Shown here piece after piece: positions 1-4,941 of a DNA stretch of 7,818 nucleotides. The stretch is from CAZXBB01 sp964638815 (lineage in GTDB: Bacteria > Planctomycetota > Phycisphaerae > Phycisphaerales > SM1A02): NCBI GenBank assembly GCA_964638815.1, contig CAZXBB010000034.1, positions 1 through 7,818 on the forward strand. Reading direction: 5' to 3'. A program made the translations under genes and the position numbers. Under the pieces are notes generated by a model. It worked only from the letters and a program-made list of their open reading frames with translations. It had not been told where the DNA came from and ran no database searches. Every line of letters begins with the position of its first letter. Position 1 is the first letter of the stretch.

Positions 1-63
1 GTGAGGCCCACAAGTCCGGTTCTGTGAGAGGCCTGGGGGGGTAACCCCCCGGGCCTACTCGAC
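1..63 (+). mobile_element. 3' end of a group II intron (partial domain V, complete domain VI)
   Basis: The window opens at what looks like the GUGA tetraloop of domain V (1-4). The 3' arm follows, ending in the typical AAGTCCGGTTCT (12-23). Domain VI folds from 26 to 60: bases 29-40 pair with 45-56 (12 pairs including one T-G wobble) under a GTAA tetraloop (41-44). The base of the stem is GAG (26-28) with CTC (58-60), leaving A57 bulged. A57 lies 7 bases from a 3' end at GAC (61-63), which is where a lariat branch point should be. Domains I-IV and the intron-encoded reverse transcriptase/maturase would lie upstream, outside the window, so class and mobility cannot be judged. The exact 3' boundary (62-64) is inferred from the branch-point distance. 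Confidence 0.85.
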
Positions 64-115
64 CGCACTGGCATGTCGGGACTTCTTAGCGTGAGCTGCA
101 GGATGCAGCGTCGCC

Positions 116-154
116 GCGCGTGACGGGCAAAGGTGTGAACACCACGTCACGCGC
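116..154. repeat. Perfect 10-bp inverted repeat with a nested hairpin
   Basis: The outer arms GCGCGTGACG (116-125) and CGTCACGCGC (145-154) are perfectly complementary. Inside them GGTG (132-135) pairs with CACC (140-143) around TGAA. It lies just beyond the putative DUF72 terminator in the direction of DUF72 transcription. It could be a second terminator stem, a protein-binding palindrome, or part of the target region of the adjacent group II intron. Confidence 0.6.
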
Positions 155-178
155 AAAGGGGCTGCACGACGCAGCCCC
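155..178 (-). terminator. Candidate intrinsic terminator for the DUF72 gene
   Basis: GGGGCTGC (158-165) and GCAGCCCC (171-178) form a perfect 8-bp GC-rich stem with a 5-base loop. Read on the minus strand the stem is followed by TTT (157-155), a short U-tract. It begins 77 bases downstream of the stop codon of the minus-strand DUF72 gene. The U-tract is short, so termination strength is uncertain. Confidence 0.55.
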
Positions 179-254
179 CCGAACGTTCGAGAGACCCCCG
201 CGCCACGTGTTCCACCCCCATCGCGCAGGGCACCCGGAAACCAAAACCCACCAC

Positions 255-971
255 TCAACCCCCGTCGTTGACCACATCCAGAAACTCGCGGGCCATCCTC
301 GGCCCGCCCGCCTCGTCCTCGTGCTTGAAGAACACGAAGGCGTCCTGCCAGCCCTGCCCGCGCAGGCGGGCGCCCCATGCCGCGAGTTCCTCGCGGGTGT
401 ATTCGGGGCGCCGCAGGCGGACGTAGCCCCACGACGCCGTCGCGTGCACGACGCCGGCGCCCGGTCCGTCGTCGTCGCCGGTGTCGGCGCAGCACATGGC
501 GCAGTCGTTCTCACGCAGGCAGGCGCGCACCTCGTCATCGAACCATGACTCGTGACGGAACTCGAACGCCGACCGGACGCCGCGCGAGAGCAGCGTCATG
601 AAGGGCTCGAGGCGGCTCATGTCCTTCTTCAGGTTGGGCGGAAGCTGGTACAGCACGGCCCCGAGGCGATCCTCGAGAGCCTCCAGCGTCTCGAGCAGGT
701 ATTGCGTCTCCTCCTCCACGGCCTTCATCCGCTTGAGATGCGTGATCCGGCGCGAGGCCTTGATGACGAAGCGGAACGAGTCAGGGACCTGCTCGAGCCA
801 GCCCCGCAGGACGTCCGCACTGGGCATGCGGTAGAAGGTGTTGTTGATCTCGACGACGGGAAGCTGCTGCGCGTAGTGACGCAGCATGTCCTTCGCGGGG
901 AGCTTCTCAGGGTAGAAGCTGCCCTTCCATTCCTTGTAGCTGTAGCCGCTGGTGCCGGCCCAGAATCGCAT
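255..971 (-). CDS. DUF72 family protein (COG1801, TIM-barrel-like)
   Basis: This is a 238-residue protein, typical of the DUF72 family in length. The family signatures are visible in order: the N-terminal FWAGTSGYSYKEWKGSFYP (residues 3-21); the VVEINNTFYRMP block (39-50), with the acidic and Asn residues of the barrel core; FVIKASRRITH (68-78); the LYQLPP block (108-112); FEFRHESW (136-143); and YVRLR (183-187). At the C terminus the usual 'YFNN' segment reads VFFKHEDE (213-220), a small deviation. The family is widespread, often near DNA repair or metabolic genes, and its biochemical role is not established. The ATG at 971 fits the family N terminus and lies 6 bases after a TACAAT -10 element, so the mRNA is probably leaderless; no Shine-Dalgarno is needed or seen. 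The frame remains open far upstream, but that part is antisense to the next gene. The gene is divergent from the RlmL-like gene. Confidence 0.93.
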   Translation of the reverse strand: MRFWAGTSGYSYKEWKGSFYPEKLPAKDMLRHYAQQLPVVEINNTFYRMPSADVLRGWLEQVPDSFRFVIKASRRITHLKRMKAVEEETQYLLETLEALEDRLGAVLYQLPPNLKKDMSRLEPFMTLLSRGVRSAFEFRHESWFDDEVRACLRENDCAMCCADTGDDDGPGAGVVHATASWGYVRLRRPEYTREELAAWGARLRGQGWQDAFVFFKHEDEAGGPRMAREFLDVVNDGG

Positions 972-977
972 GCGGCG

Positions 978-986
978 ATTGTACCC
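978..986 (-). promoter_or_regulatory. Extended -10 promoter of the DUF72 gene (leaderless)
   Basis: On the minus strand GGG-TACAAT is followed by six bases and then the ATG, placing the predicted +1 on the A of the start codon. TACAAT matches the sigma-70 -10 consensus at 5 of 6 positions. No good -35 lies 17-18 bases upstream, which fits dependence on the extended -10. Confidence 0.6.
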
Positions 987-989
987 GAC

Positions 990-1002
990 GGCGTGCCACG
1001 CC
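990..1002. promoter_or_regulatory. 13-bp palindrome in the divergent promoter region
   Basis: GGCGTG-C-CACGCC is a perfect 6+1+6 palindrome. It sits immediately upstream of the DUF72 -10 element, inside its spacer, and about 40 bases from the -10 of the opposing gene. The position would suit an operator acting on one or both divergent genes. In DNA this GC-rich, a palindrome of this length can also occur by chance. Confidence 0.3.
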
Positions 1003-1043
1003 AGCCACCCGGGCGGCGAACGGCCGCATGGTTCCCCACAATC

Positions 1044-1051
1044 GGTACGCT
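1044..1051 (+). promoter_or_regulatory. Candidate extended -10 of the RlmL-like gene
   Basis: GGTACGCT resembles the GGTA-type -10 elements found before three other genes here. It lies 10 bases before the ATG at 1062, giving a predicted leader of about four bases. The -10 hexamer TACGCT is the weakest of the four. Confidence 0.4.
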
Positions 1052-1061
1052 GTGCAACCCG

Positions 1062-2225
1062 ATGGACCTCGACTCTCCGCGCGACATCCGGATCACCTGC
1101 GCGCCCGGCCTCGCGCCGTGGCTGGCGGAGGAGCTCGCGCGCCTCGGGCTGCCAGCGCTCGCGCAGCAACGCACCGGCGTGACGACGCACGGCACGTGGA
1201 CCGACACGTGGCGTCTCTGCCTCGAGCTGCGGACCGCTTTCCAGGTCCTCTACCCGCTGCGCACCTTCCGCTGCGACTCGCCGGGCGACCTGTACCGGGA
1301 GACGCGCGCGATGCCGTGGGCCGGGCTCGTCGCGCCGGAGGGCTATCTCACGGTGGAATCGCGCGTGGACCACCCTTCGATCAACAACTCGATGTTCCCC
1401 AACCTCCAGGTGAAGGACGCGATCGTCGATTCGATCGCGGCATCGACGGGGAAGCGTCCCGACTCGGGGCCCGAGCGACGCGGCGTCGTCGTGTACCTGC
1501 ACTGGCACGGCGACCGTGCGACGATCGCGCTCAACGCCGCCGGCCGCAAGCTCGCTGACCGCGGGTACCGCCGCAATCCCCACCGCGCCCCGGTGCGGGA
1601 GACGCTCGCCGCGGGCATCATCCTCGCCACGGGATGGACCGGCGACGTGCCGCTCGTGCTGCCGATGTGCGGCAGCGGGACGCTCGCCGTGGAGGCGGCG
1701 CTCATCGCGCTCGACCGCGCGCCGGGGCTGCTGCGGTCGAGCTTCGCGTTCCAGCACGTCATGGGATTCGACGCGGAGCGGTGGAGTCGCATGCGCGGCG
1801 AGGCCCGCCGCCGCGCGAAGCGGGAGCTGCCCGTGCGGATCACAGCTTCCGACATCGATGACCGCGCGATCGCCGCCGCCCGACGCAACGCCGTCACCGC
1901 GGGCGTGGCGCACCTCGTCGATTTCGCCGTGTGCGACTTCGCGAAGACGGCGCTCCCCGCGGCGCCCGGAGTCATCATCGTGAACCCCGAATACGGCGAG
2001 CGGCTCGGCGACCCGGCGGAGCTGGAATCGACCTACCGCCGGCTCGGCGCGTTCTTCAAGGACCGCTGCGCCGGCTGGACGTGCCACGTGCTGTCGGGAA
2101 ACAGGACGCTGACGACGAACTTGGGTCTGAAGGCCAGCCGCCGCGTGCCGTTCTTCAACGCGGAGATCGAGTGTCGACTGCTGCGGTACGAGATGTGGGA
2201 AGGGGCGCTGGGATCGGGGGACTGA
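1062..2225 (+). CDS. RlmL/UPF0020-type THUMP-domain RNA guanine-N2 methyltransferase, variant motifs
   Basis: This 387-residue, probably cytoplasmic enzyme resembles the N-terminal half of RlmL/YcbY (COG0116), which makes N2-methylguanosine in 23S rRNA using S-adenosylmethionine. An N-terminal ferredoxin-like/THUMP region runs to about residue 165 and includes the family block around KDAIVDSIAASTGKRPD (118-134). The linker LADRGYRRNPHRAPVRETLAAGIIL (164-188, first and last parts diagnostic) precedes the Rossmann methyltransferase domain: motif I PMCGSGTLAVEAA (201-213), the acidic ASDIDDRAI (262-270), and motif IV NPEYGERLGD (308-317). Two usual residues differ. The Asp before motif I (DPMCGSGT) is Leu200, and the second Pro of NPPY is Glu310. 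The fused RlmK-like C-terminal domain of E. coli RlmL is absent, which is normal outside Gammaproteobacteria. ATG 1062 is chosen from the family start and the nearby -10; no Shine-Dalgarno is visible. The target nucleotide cannot be deduced. Confidence 0.88.
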   Translation: MDLDSPRDIRITCAPGLAPWLAEELARLGLPALAQQRTGVTTHGTWTDTWRLCLELRTAFQVLYPLRTFRCDSPGDLYRETRAMPWAGLVAPEGYLTVESRVDHPSINNSMFPNLQVKDAIVDSIAASTGKRPDSGPERRGVVVYLHWHGDRATIALNAAGRKLADRGYRRNPHRAPVRETLAAGIILATGWTGDVPLVLPMCGSGTLAVEAALIALDRAPGLLRSSFAFQHVMGFDAERWSRMRGEARRRAKRELPVRITASDIDDRAIAAARRNAVTAGVAHLVDFAVCDFAKTALPAAPGVIIVNPEYGERLGDPAELESTYRRLGAFFKDRCAGWTCHVLSGNRTLTTNLGLKASRRVPFFNAEIECRLLRYEMWEGALGSGD

Positions 2226-2254
2226 CGCACGAGGCAGTGAGAGCCTTCCGCCAC

Positions 2255-2263
2255 GGGTATACT
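2255..2263 (+). promoter_or_regulatory. Extended -10 promoter of the CBS-PP2C gene (leaderless)
   Basis: GGG-TATACT is a near-consensus extended -10 ending 8 bases before the GTG at 2272. The predicted transcription start is within a base or two of the start codon, so the mRNA is probably leaderless. It sits in the 46-base gap after the RlmL-like gene, so the phosphatase gene has its own promoter. No clear -35 is seen. Confidence 0.6.
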
Positions 2264-2271
2264 GCCGAACG

Positions 2272-3462
2272 GTGTTTTCCGTCCGCGACATCATGGTCCG
2301 TGACCTCGTCGTCGTGGAACCCGAGGTCAGCGTCCGCGACGCGATCGTGGTGATGCGCGAGCGCGACATCAACTCCGTCATCGTCGGCCGCGACGGGCGC
2401 ATCGAGGGGATCTTCACGTCGCGCGACCTGCTGAGCGGGCGCGCGTCGAACGGCGTGGAGGCGTCCGTCGCGGACCTCATGACGCGCAACCCCGTGACGA
2501 TCGACATCGACGAGTCGTTCAATGTCGCGGCGGAGACGATGAACGCACGCCGCATTCGTCACCTGCCCGTGACGGAGGCGGGCCGACTCGTGGGCATGGT
2601 GTCGGTGCGCGACGTGATGCACCACCGGACCGCGCACCTCGAGCGCGTCGTCGAGGAGCAGACCGGTCAGCTCGCGACGAAGAACGAAGAACTCGAGCGC
2701 CGGCACCGCGCGATGCAGTACCACCTCGAGCTTGCCGGCCGCATCCAGCGCCAGGTGCTGCCACGCGCGCTGCCCGATTTCCCGCCGTTCTCGCTCGCGG
2801 TCTCGTACCATCCGCTCGAGCGCGTGTCCGGCGACGGGTACGACCTCGTCATGCTCGGACCGGACCGGCTCGGGATCCTCATCGCGGACGCGTGCGGTCA
2901 CGGCGTGCCGGCGGCGTTCGTGTCCGTGATGGCCCGCACGGTCTTCCAGGCGTTCGGGCGGAAGGCGGAGTCGCCGTCGGAAGTGCTGCGCACGATGAAC
3001 GACCAGTTGCCGTGCCTGATCGACGAGAGCCACTTCATCACGATGTGCTTCGCGGAGATCGACCGCACCACGTACCGGATGTCCTACGCGTCCGGCGGGC
3101 ATCCCTCACCGCTCTGGTACCGCGCGGACCGAAACACGGTCGAGTCGCCGATCAGCCGCGGCGACGTCATCGGCGTGCTCGACGAGCCGGTCTTCGAGGA
3201 TACGACGATCCAGCTGCGCCCGAACGACACCGTGCTGTTCTTCACCGACGGCCTCGTCGAGTGCGCGGACGCGGGCGGTGAGCACTTCGGGCAGGAACGG
3301 GCGGCGGCGTCGGTGCTGGGGACGGGCGGCGAGACGGCGACGCAGGTGATCGACGACCTCGAGTCCGCGCTCGACCGCCACCGCGGTGCGTGCGGGCGCG
3401 GCGACGACGTCACGTGCATCGCGATCACGATGGACGGGGCCGGGTTGCCGACGCCGCGGTGA
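2272..3462 (+). CDS. CBS-CBS-PP2C serine phosphatase (RsbU/SpoIIE type)
   Basis: This is a 396-residue soluble signalling protein. Two CBS domains (residues about 1-56 and 65-118; VRDIMVRDLVVVEP and VADLMTRNPVTIDI open them) form a Bateman module that typically binds adenine nucleotides. A charged, probably coiled-coil linker follows (about 120-157), then LAGRIQRQVLP (154-164) leading into a PP2C phosphatase of the RsbU/SpoIIE class (about 165-386). Metal-binding motifs are present: GDGYD (187-191, Asp188 and Asp191), IADACGHGVPAA (204-215), SGGHPSPL (274-281), FFTDGLVE (323-330, Asp326) and GDDVT (377-381). In this family such enzymes dephosphorylate an anti-sigma-factor antagonist (STAS protein) in partner-switching. 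No STAS protein or anti-sigma kinase lies in the window, so the partner is elsewhere. Oddity: the usual aromatic of GD[FWY]YD is Gly189. The GTG start gives the standard CBS N terminus and fits the promoter. Confidence 0.93.
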   Translation: MFSVRDIMVRDLVVVEPEVSVRDAIVVMRERDINSVIVGRDGRIEGIFTSRDLLSGRASNGVEASVADLMTRNPVTIDIDESFNVAAETMNARRIRHLPVTEAGRLVGMVSVRDVMHHRTAHLERVVEEQTGQLATKNEELERRHRAMQYHLELAGRIQRQVLPRALPDFPPFSLAVSYHPLERVSGDGYDLVMLGPDRLGILIADACGHGVPAAFVSVMARTVFQAFGRKAESPSEVLRTMNDQLPCLIDESHFITMCFAEIDRTTYRMSYASGGHPSPLWYRADRNTVESPISRGDVIGVLDEPVFEDTTIQLRPNDTVLFFTDGLVECADAGGEHFGQERAAASVLGTGGETATQVIDDLESALDRHRGACGRGDDVTCIAITMDGAGLPTPR

Positions 3463-3478
3463 TGCTGCCCCGCGGCGT
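3451..3478. terminator. Perfect 9-bp hairpin spanning the CBS-PP2C stop codon
   Basis: ACGCCGCGG (3451-3459) and CCGCGGCGT (3470-3478) are exact reverse complements separated by 10 bases that begin with the TGA stop (3460-3462). It lies between two convergent genes and could stop transcription or protect the 3' end. There is no U-tract, so it is not a classical intrinsic terminator. Confidence 0.4.
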
Positions 3479-3546
3479 GCCGCCCGCGCGCGACTCTCCC
3501 CCGGGGTGACGACAGTCCTGCGGGCGCCACGCACGGAGCGCGCAAG

Positions 3547-4089
3547 CTACCGCGTCCAGGACTTGCACTCACGCAGCCACGCGACGAAGTCGTCGGGCGT
3601 GCGGGGGCCGGCGAAGACGCCGAGCTGCGTCCCGTCCACATCGTACGCGTGGAGGGCCGGAATGCCCTGCACGCCGAAATCCATCGCGACCTCGTTGTTC
3701 GGGCCGGACTGGTCGGTCAGGTCGACCTTCACGCAGACGTACTCGCGCTCGAGGTAATCGCGGACCGCACCGTCGGCGAGGACCTCGCGCTTGAGAAGCC
3801 GGCACGGCGGACACCAGTCGGCCGTGAACAGGATCAGCACCGGACGCTCCTGCTCGAGCGCATCGTCCATGCCGCTGCCGATCTCGGCGTGCCACCCGCC
3901 GGCGGCGCTGTCCGGCCCGTTCAGCGCCCAGGCGCCGAGCGCGCCGACGACGACGAGCATGACGACGATGATCGCCGGCATGTTCACGCCGCCGCCTCCC
4001 GGCGGCCGCCCCTCGAGCGGCGTGTCGATGATCGGCTGGTGCTGGTGCGGCGACGCGGCTCCGCCGGCCATGCGCATGGATGGATGCAT
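3547..4089 (-). CDS. Membrane-anchored thioredoxin-fold protein with a WCPPC active site
   Basis: The 180-residue protein starts with a short His/Pro/Gly-rich cytoplasmic tail (1-36) followed by one membrane segment, MPAIIVVMLVVVGALGAWAL (37-56). The rest should face the periplasm or cell exterior. The thioredoxin domain (about 65-175) has the redox motif TADWCPPCRLLK (89-100), a KVDLTDQ strand (121-127) and the cis-proline segment GIPALHAY (142-149). The length and CPPC site resemble the Thioredoxin_7 / DsbD-C-terminal-like group more than cytosolic CGPC thioredoxin. A role in reducing or isomerising envelope disulfides is likely, but the substrate is unknown. ATG 4089 is chosen because GGGAGGGG ends four bases before it; the frame stays open upstream to 4209, but that extension has no such signal. 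A hairpin covers this ribosome-binding site (separate entry). The gene lies downstream of the SEC-C protein on the same strand, with a 160-base gap. Confidence 0.88.
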   Translation of the reverse strand: MHPSMRMAGGAASPHQHQPIIDTPLEGRPPGGGGVNMPAIIVVMLVVVGALGAWALNGPDSAAGGWHAEIGSGMDDALEQERPVLILFTADWCPPCRLLKREVLADGAVRDYLEREYVCVKVDLTDQSGPNNEVAMDFGVQGIPALHAYDVDGTQLGVFAGPRTPDDFVAWLRECKSWTR

Positions 4090-4094
4090 CGGTC

Positions 4095-4110
4095 CCCTCC
4101 CGGTGGAGGG
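4095..4110 (-). promoter_or_regulatory. Hairpin sequestering the thioredoxin Shine-Dalgarno
   Basis: In the minus-strand mRNA CCCUCC (4110-4105) pairs perfectly with GGAGGG (4100-4095) around an ACCG loop. The 3' arm is the Shine-Dalgarno itself, and the ATG follows five bases later. Such a fold would lower initiation unless opened by temperature, a protein or a passing ribosome. The pairing is certain; regulatory use is inference. Confidence 0.45.
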
Positions 4111-4200
4111 AAATCGGCGGAGCTGCCGCGGTGGGTGACGGCGATCCGTGACCGCGGGCGACGCGCGGCTTGCCCGATCGGCGCAGTTGCGGCCGTCCGC

Positions 4201-4223
4201 CCCGCTCACCGCCGCGGAGCGGG
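4201..4223 (-). terminator. Weak candidate terminator after the SEC-C/His-repeat gene
   Basis: CCCGCT (4201-4206) and AGCGGG (4218-4223) form a 6-bp stem with an 11-base GC-rich loop, 27 bases downstream of the stop codon on the minus strand. There is no U-tract. If it terminates, the thioredoxin gene needs its own promoter, and I could not identify a clear one in 4090-4249. Confidence 0.25.
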
Positions 4224-4249
4224 CTATCGGACCTGATGGAAGATGAGAG

Positions 4250-4840
4250 TCAGCGCTGCGCCGGGTCCGGCGGCGGTCCCGCGTGCCAGTGACGATGCCC
4301 AGGGTGATAGTGCTTGTCGCTCGCCGCGTCGTACTGCCAGGGCTGCGGGTTCACGATGCCCGGCGGGGCCGCAACGCGGTCGGTTCCGACCGGGCTCGAG
4401 AGCGTGTTCCCGTCGGCCCCGGCCGGCGGGGGGCCGTTGTGCCAGTGCCCGTGCCCGGGGTCGTAGTGCCGGTTGCTCGCCGCGTCGTACTGCCACGGCT
4501 CGGGGTTCGGGATGTTCGGCGGCGCCGCGACCCCGTCCCCGCCGAGCGGATTCGCCGGCGGCGGTCCGGGGTGCCAGTGACCATGGTCCGGGTCCCAGTG
4601 CTTGTCCGTGGCCGGGTCGTACTGGTACGGCGCGGGCGTCACGGCCGTTGAGGCTTCCGGCGCCGGGATCGCCGGCTCGGGCGCCGACGTCACCAGCATC
4701 GCGGTCGCGGTGCCCACGACGATCAGGAGCACGGCGATCACGCCGTCGCGGATGCGGCGGCGGGTGCGTCCTTCGCAGCAATCGGCGGCGGGCCTGCCGC
4801 TTCCGCAGGGGCACGTTCGGGCTTTCTTTGCGGGTGGCAC
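4250..4840 (-). CDS. SEC-C motif membrane protein with three His-rich repeats, function unknown
   Basis: This 196-residue protein has three parts. Residues 10-22, CPCGSGRPAADCC, match the SEC-C zinc motif of SecA tails (Cys10, Cys12, Cys21, Cys22 with the standard spacing). A single membrane helix follows (about 33-51, DGVIAVLLIVVGTATAMLV). The rest is a Pro/His/Trp-rich region with three 25-residue repeats (71-95, 115-139, 167-191). Each repeat has the pattern QYD-A-(D/N)-(K/R)-H-(W/Y) ... HGHWH (HRHWH in the third) ... GPPP, joined by linkers containing VAAPP. By topology rules the zinc motif would be cytoplasmic (positive residues RTRRRIR precede the helix) and the repeats outside. Clustered His suggests metal binding, but this is inference. 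GTG 4840 is chosen because GAGGAG lies 8 bases upstream and the SEC-C motif starts directly after it; the longer frame upstream overlaps the divergent gene. I know no named family with this architecture. Confidence 0.8.
   Translation of the reverse strand: MPPAKKARTCPCGSGRPAADCCEGRTRRRIRDGVIAVLLIVVGTATAMLVTSAPEPAIPAPEASTAVTPAPYQYDPATDKHWDPDHGHWHPGPPPANPLGGDGVAAPPNIPNPEPWQYDAASNRHYDPGHGHWHNGPPPAGADGNTLSSPVGTDRVAAPPGIVNPQPWQYDAASDKHYHPGHRHWHAGPPPDPAQR
4268..4630 (-). repeat. Three degenerate 75-bp coding repeats (His-rich units)
   Basis: The units lie at 4556-4630, 4424-4498 and 4268-4342, each encoding 25 residues. They share short identical stretches such as TGCCAGTG (plus strand, at 4284, 4440 and 4572). 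The spacings of 156 and 132 bases are whole codon numbers. The second and third units and the linkers before them are the most alike, suggesting a later duplication of that block. Confidence 0.75.
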
Positions 4841-4861
4841 GGGGATGTCTCCTCTAGACTC

Positions 4862-4890
4862 ATTCTCGGCCCGCCGCGGCGTGCAGGCAA
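4862..4890 (-). promoter_or_regulatory. Candidate sigma-70 promoter of the SEC-C/His-repeat gene
   Basis: On the minus strand TTGCCT (4890-4885) and GAGAAT (4867-4862) are separated by exactly 17 bases, each matching 4 of 6 consensus positions. The transcript would start near 4855, just before the GAGGAG ribosome-binding site. Unlike the leaderless genes around it, this gene would have a short leader. Confidence 0.35.
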
Positions 4891-4926
4891 GCCGATTCGG
4901 GATAACCGCCTCCGCCCCGCGCGGCC

Positions 4927-4934
4927 GGTACACT
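4927..4934 (+). promoter_or_regulatory. Extended -10 promoter of the 203-residue gene (leaderless)
   Basis: GGTACACT ends seven bases before the ATG at 4942, so transcription should start at or one base before the start codon. TACACT matches the -10 consensus at 4 of 6 positions, plus the upstream GG. No Shine-Dalgarno precedes the ATG. The -35 region is not recognisable. Confidence 0.55.
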
Positions 4935-4941
4935 GGCCTGC

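Larger units (their letters stand above)
64..254. other. Intergenic region between the intron end and the DUF72 gene, rich in inverted repeats
   Basis: No convincing gene is present. After the intron one frame is open to a TGA at 121-123 (with an ATG at 73) but encodes nothing recognisable. There are three inverted repeats: GCTGCA/TGCAGC with a 3-base loop (95-109); a 10-base perfect pair, GCGCGTGACG (116-125) with CGTCACGCGC (145-154), which encloses a smaller GGTG/CACC hairpin; and a terminator-like hairpin (158-178). A 10-base palindrome, CGAACGTTCG, sits at 180-189. The rest, 190-254, is C-rich without visible structure. Confidence 0.6.

Noticed and set aside
73..123. Short open frame right after the intron end
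   Set aside because: Sixteen codons with no ribosome-binding site and no recognisable product; it may be the tail of an interrupted exon, but that cannot be supported from this window.
552..1061. N-terminal extension of the RlmL-like frame back to 552
   Set aside because: It is antisense to the DUF72 gene and has no family similarity; the methyltransferase family start fits ATG 1062.
972..2555. Upstream continuation of the minus-strand DUF72 frame (766 residues in all)
   Set aside because: It is antisense to the RlmL-like and phosphatase genes, is Arg/His-rich low-complexity translation, and the DUF72 family N terminus plus a -10 element fix the start at 971.
4090..4209. 40-residue N-terminal extension of the thioredoxin
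   Set aside because: The extension is Arg-rich without a ribosome-binding site, and a strong one lies right before ATG 4089.
3649..4236. 195-residue plus-strand frame across the thioredoxin locus
   Set aside because: It is the antisense shadow of the CPPC thioredoxin, with no domain or start signal.
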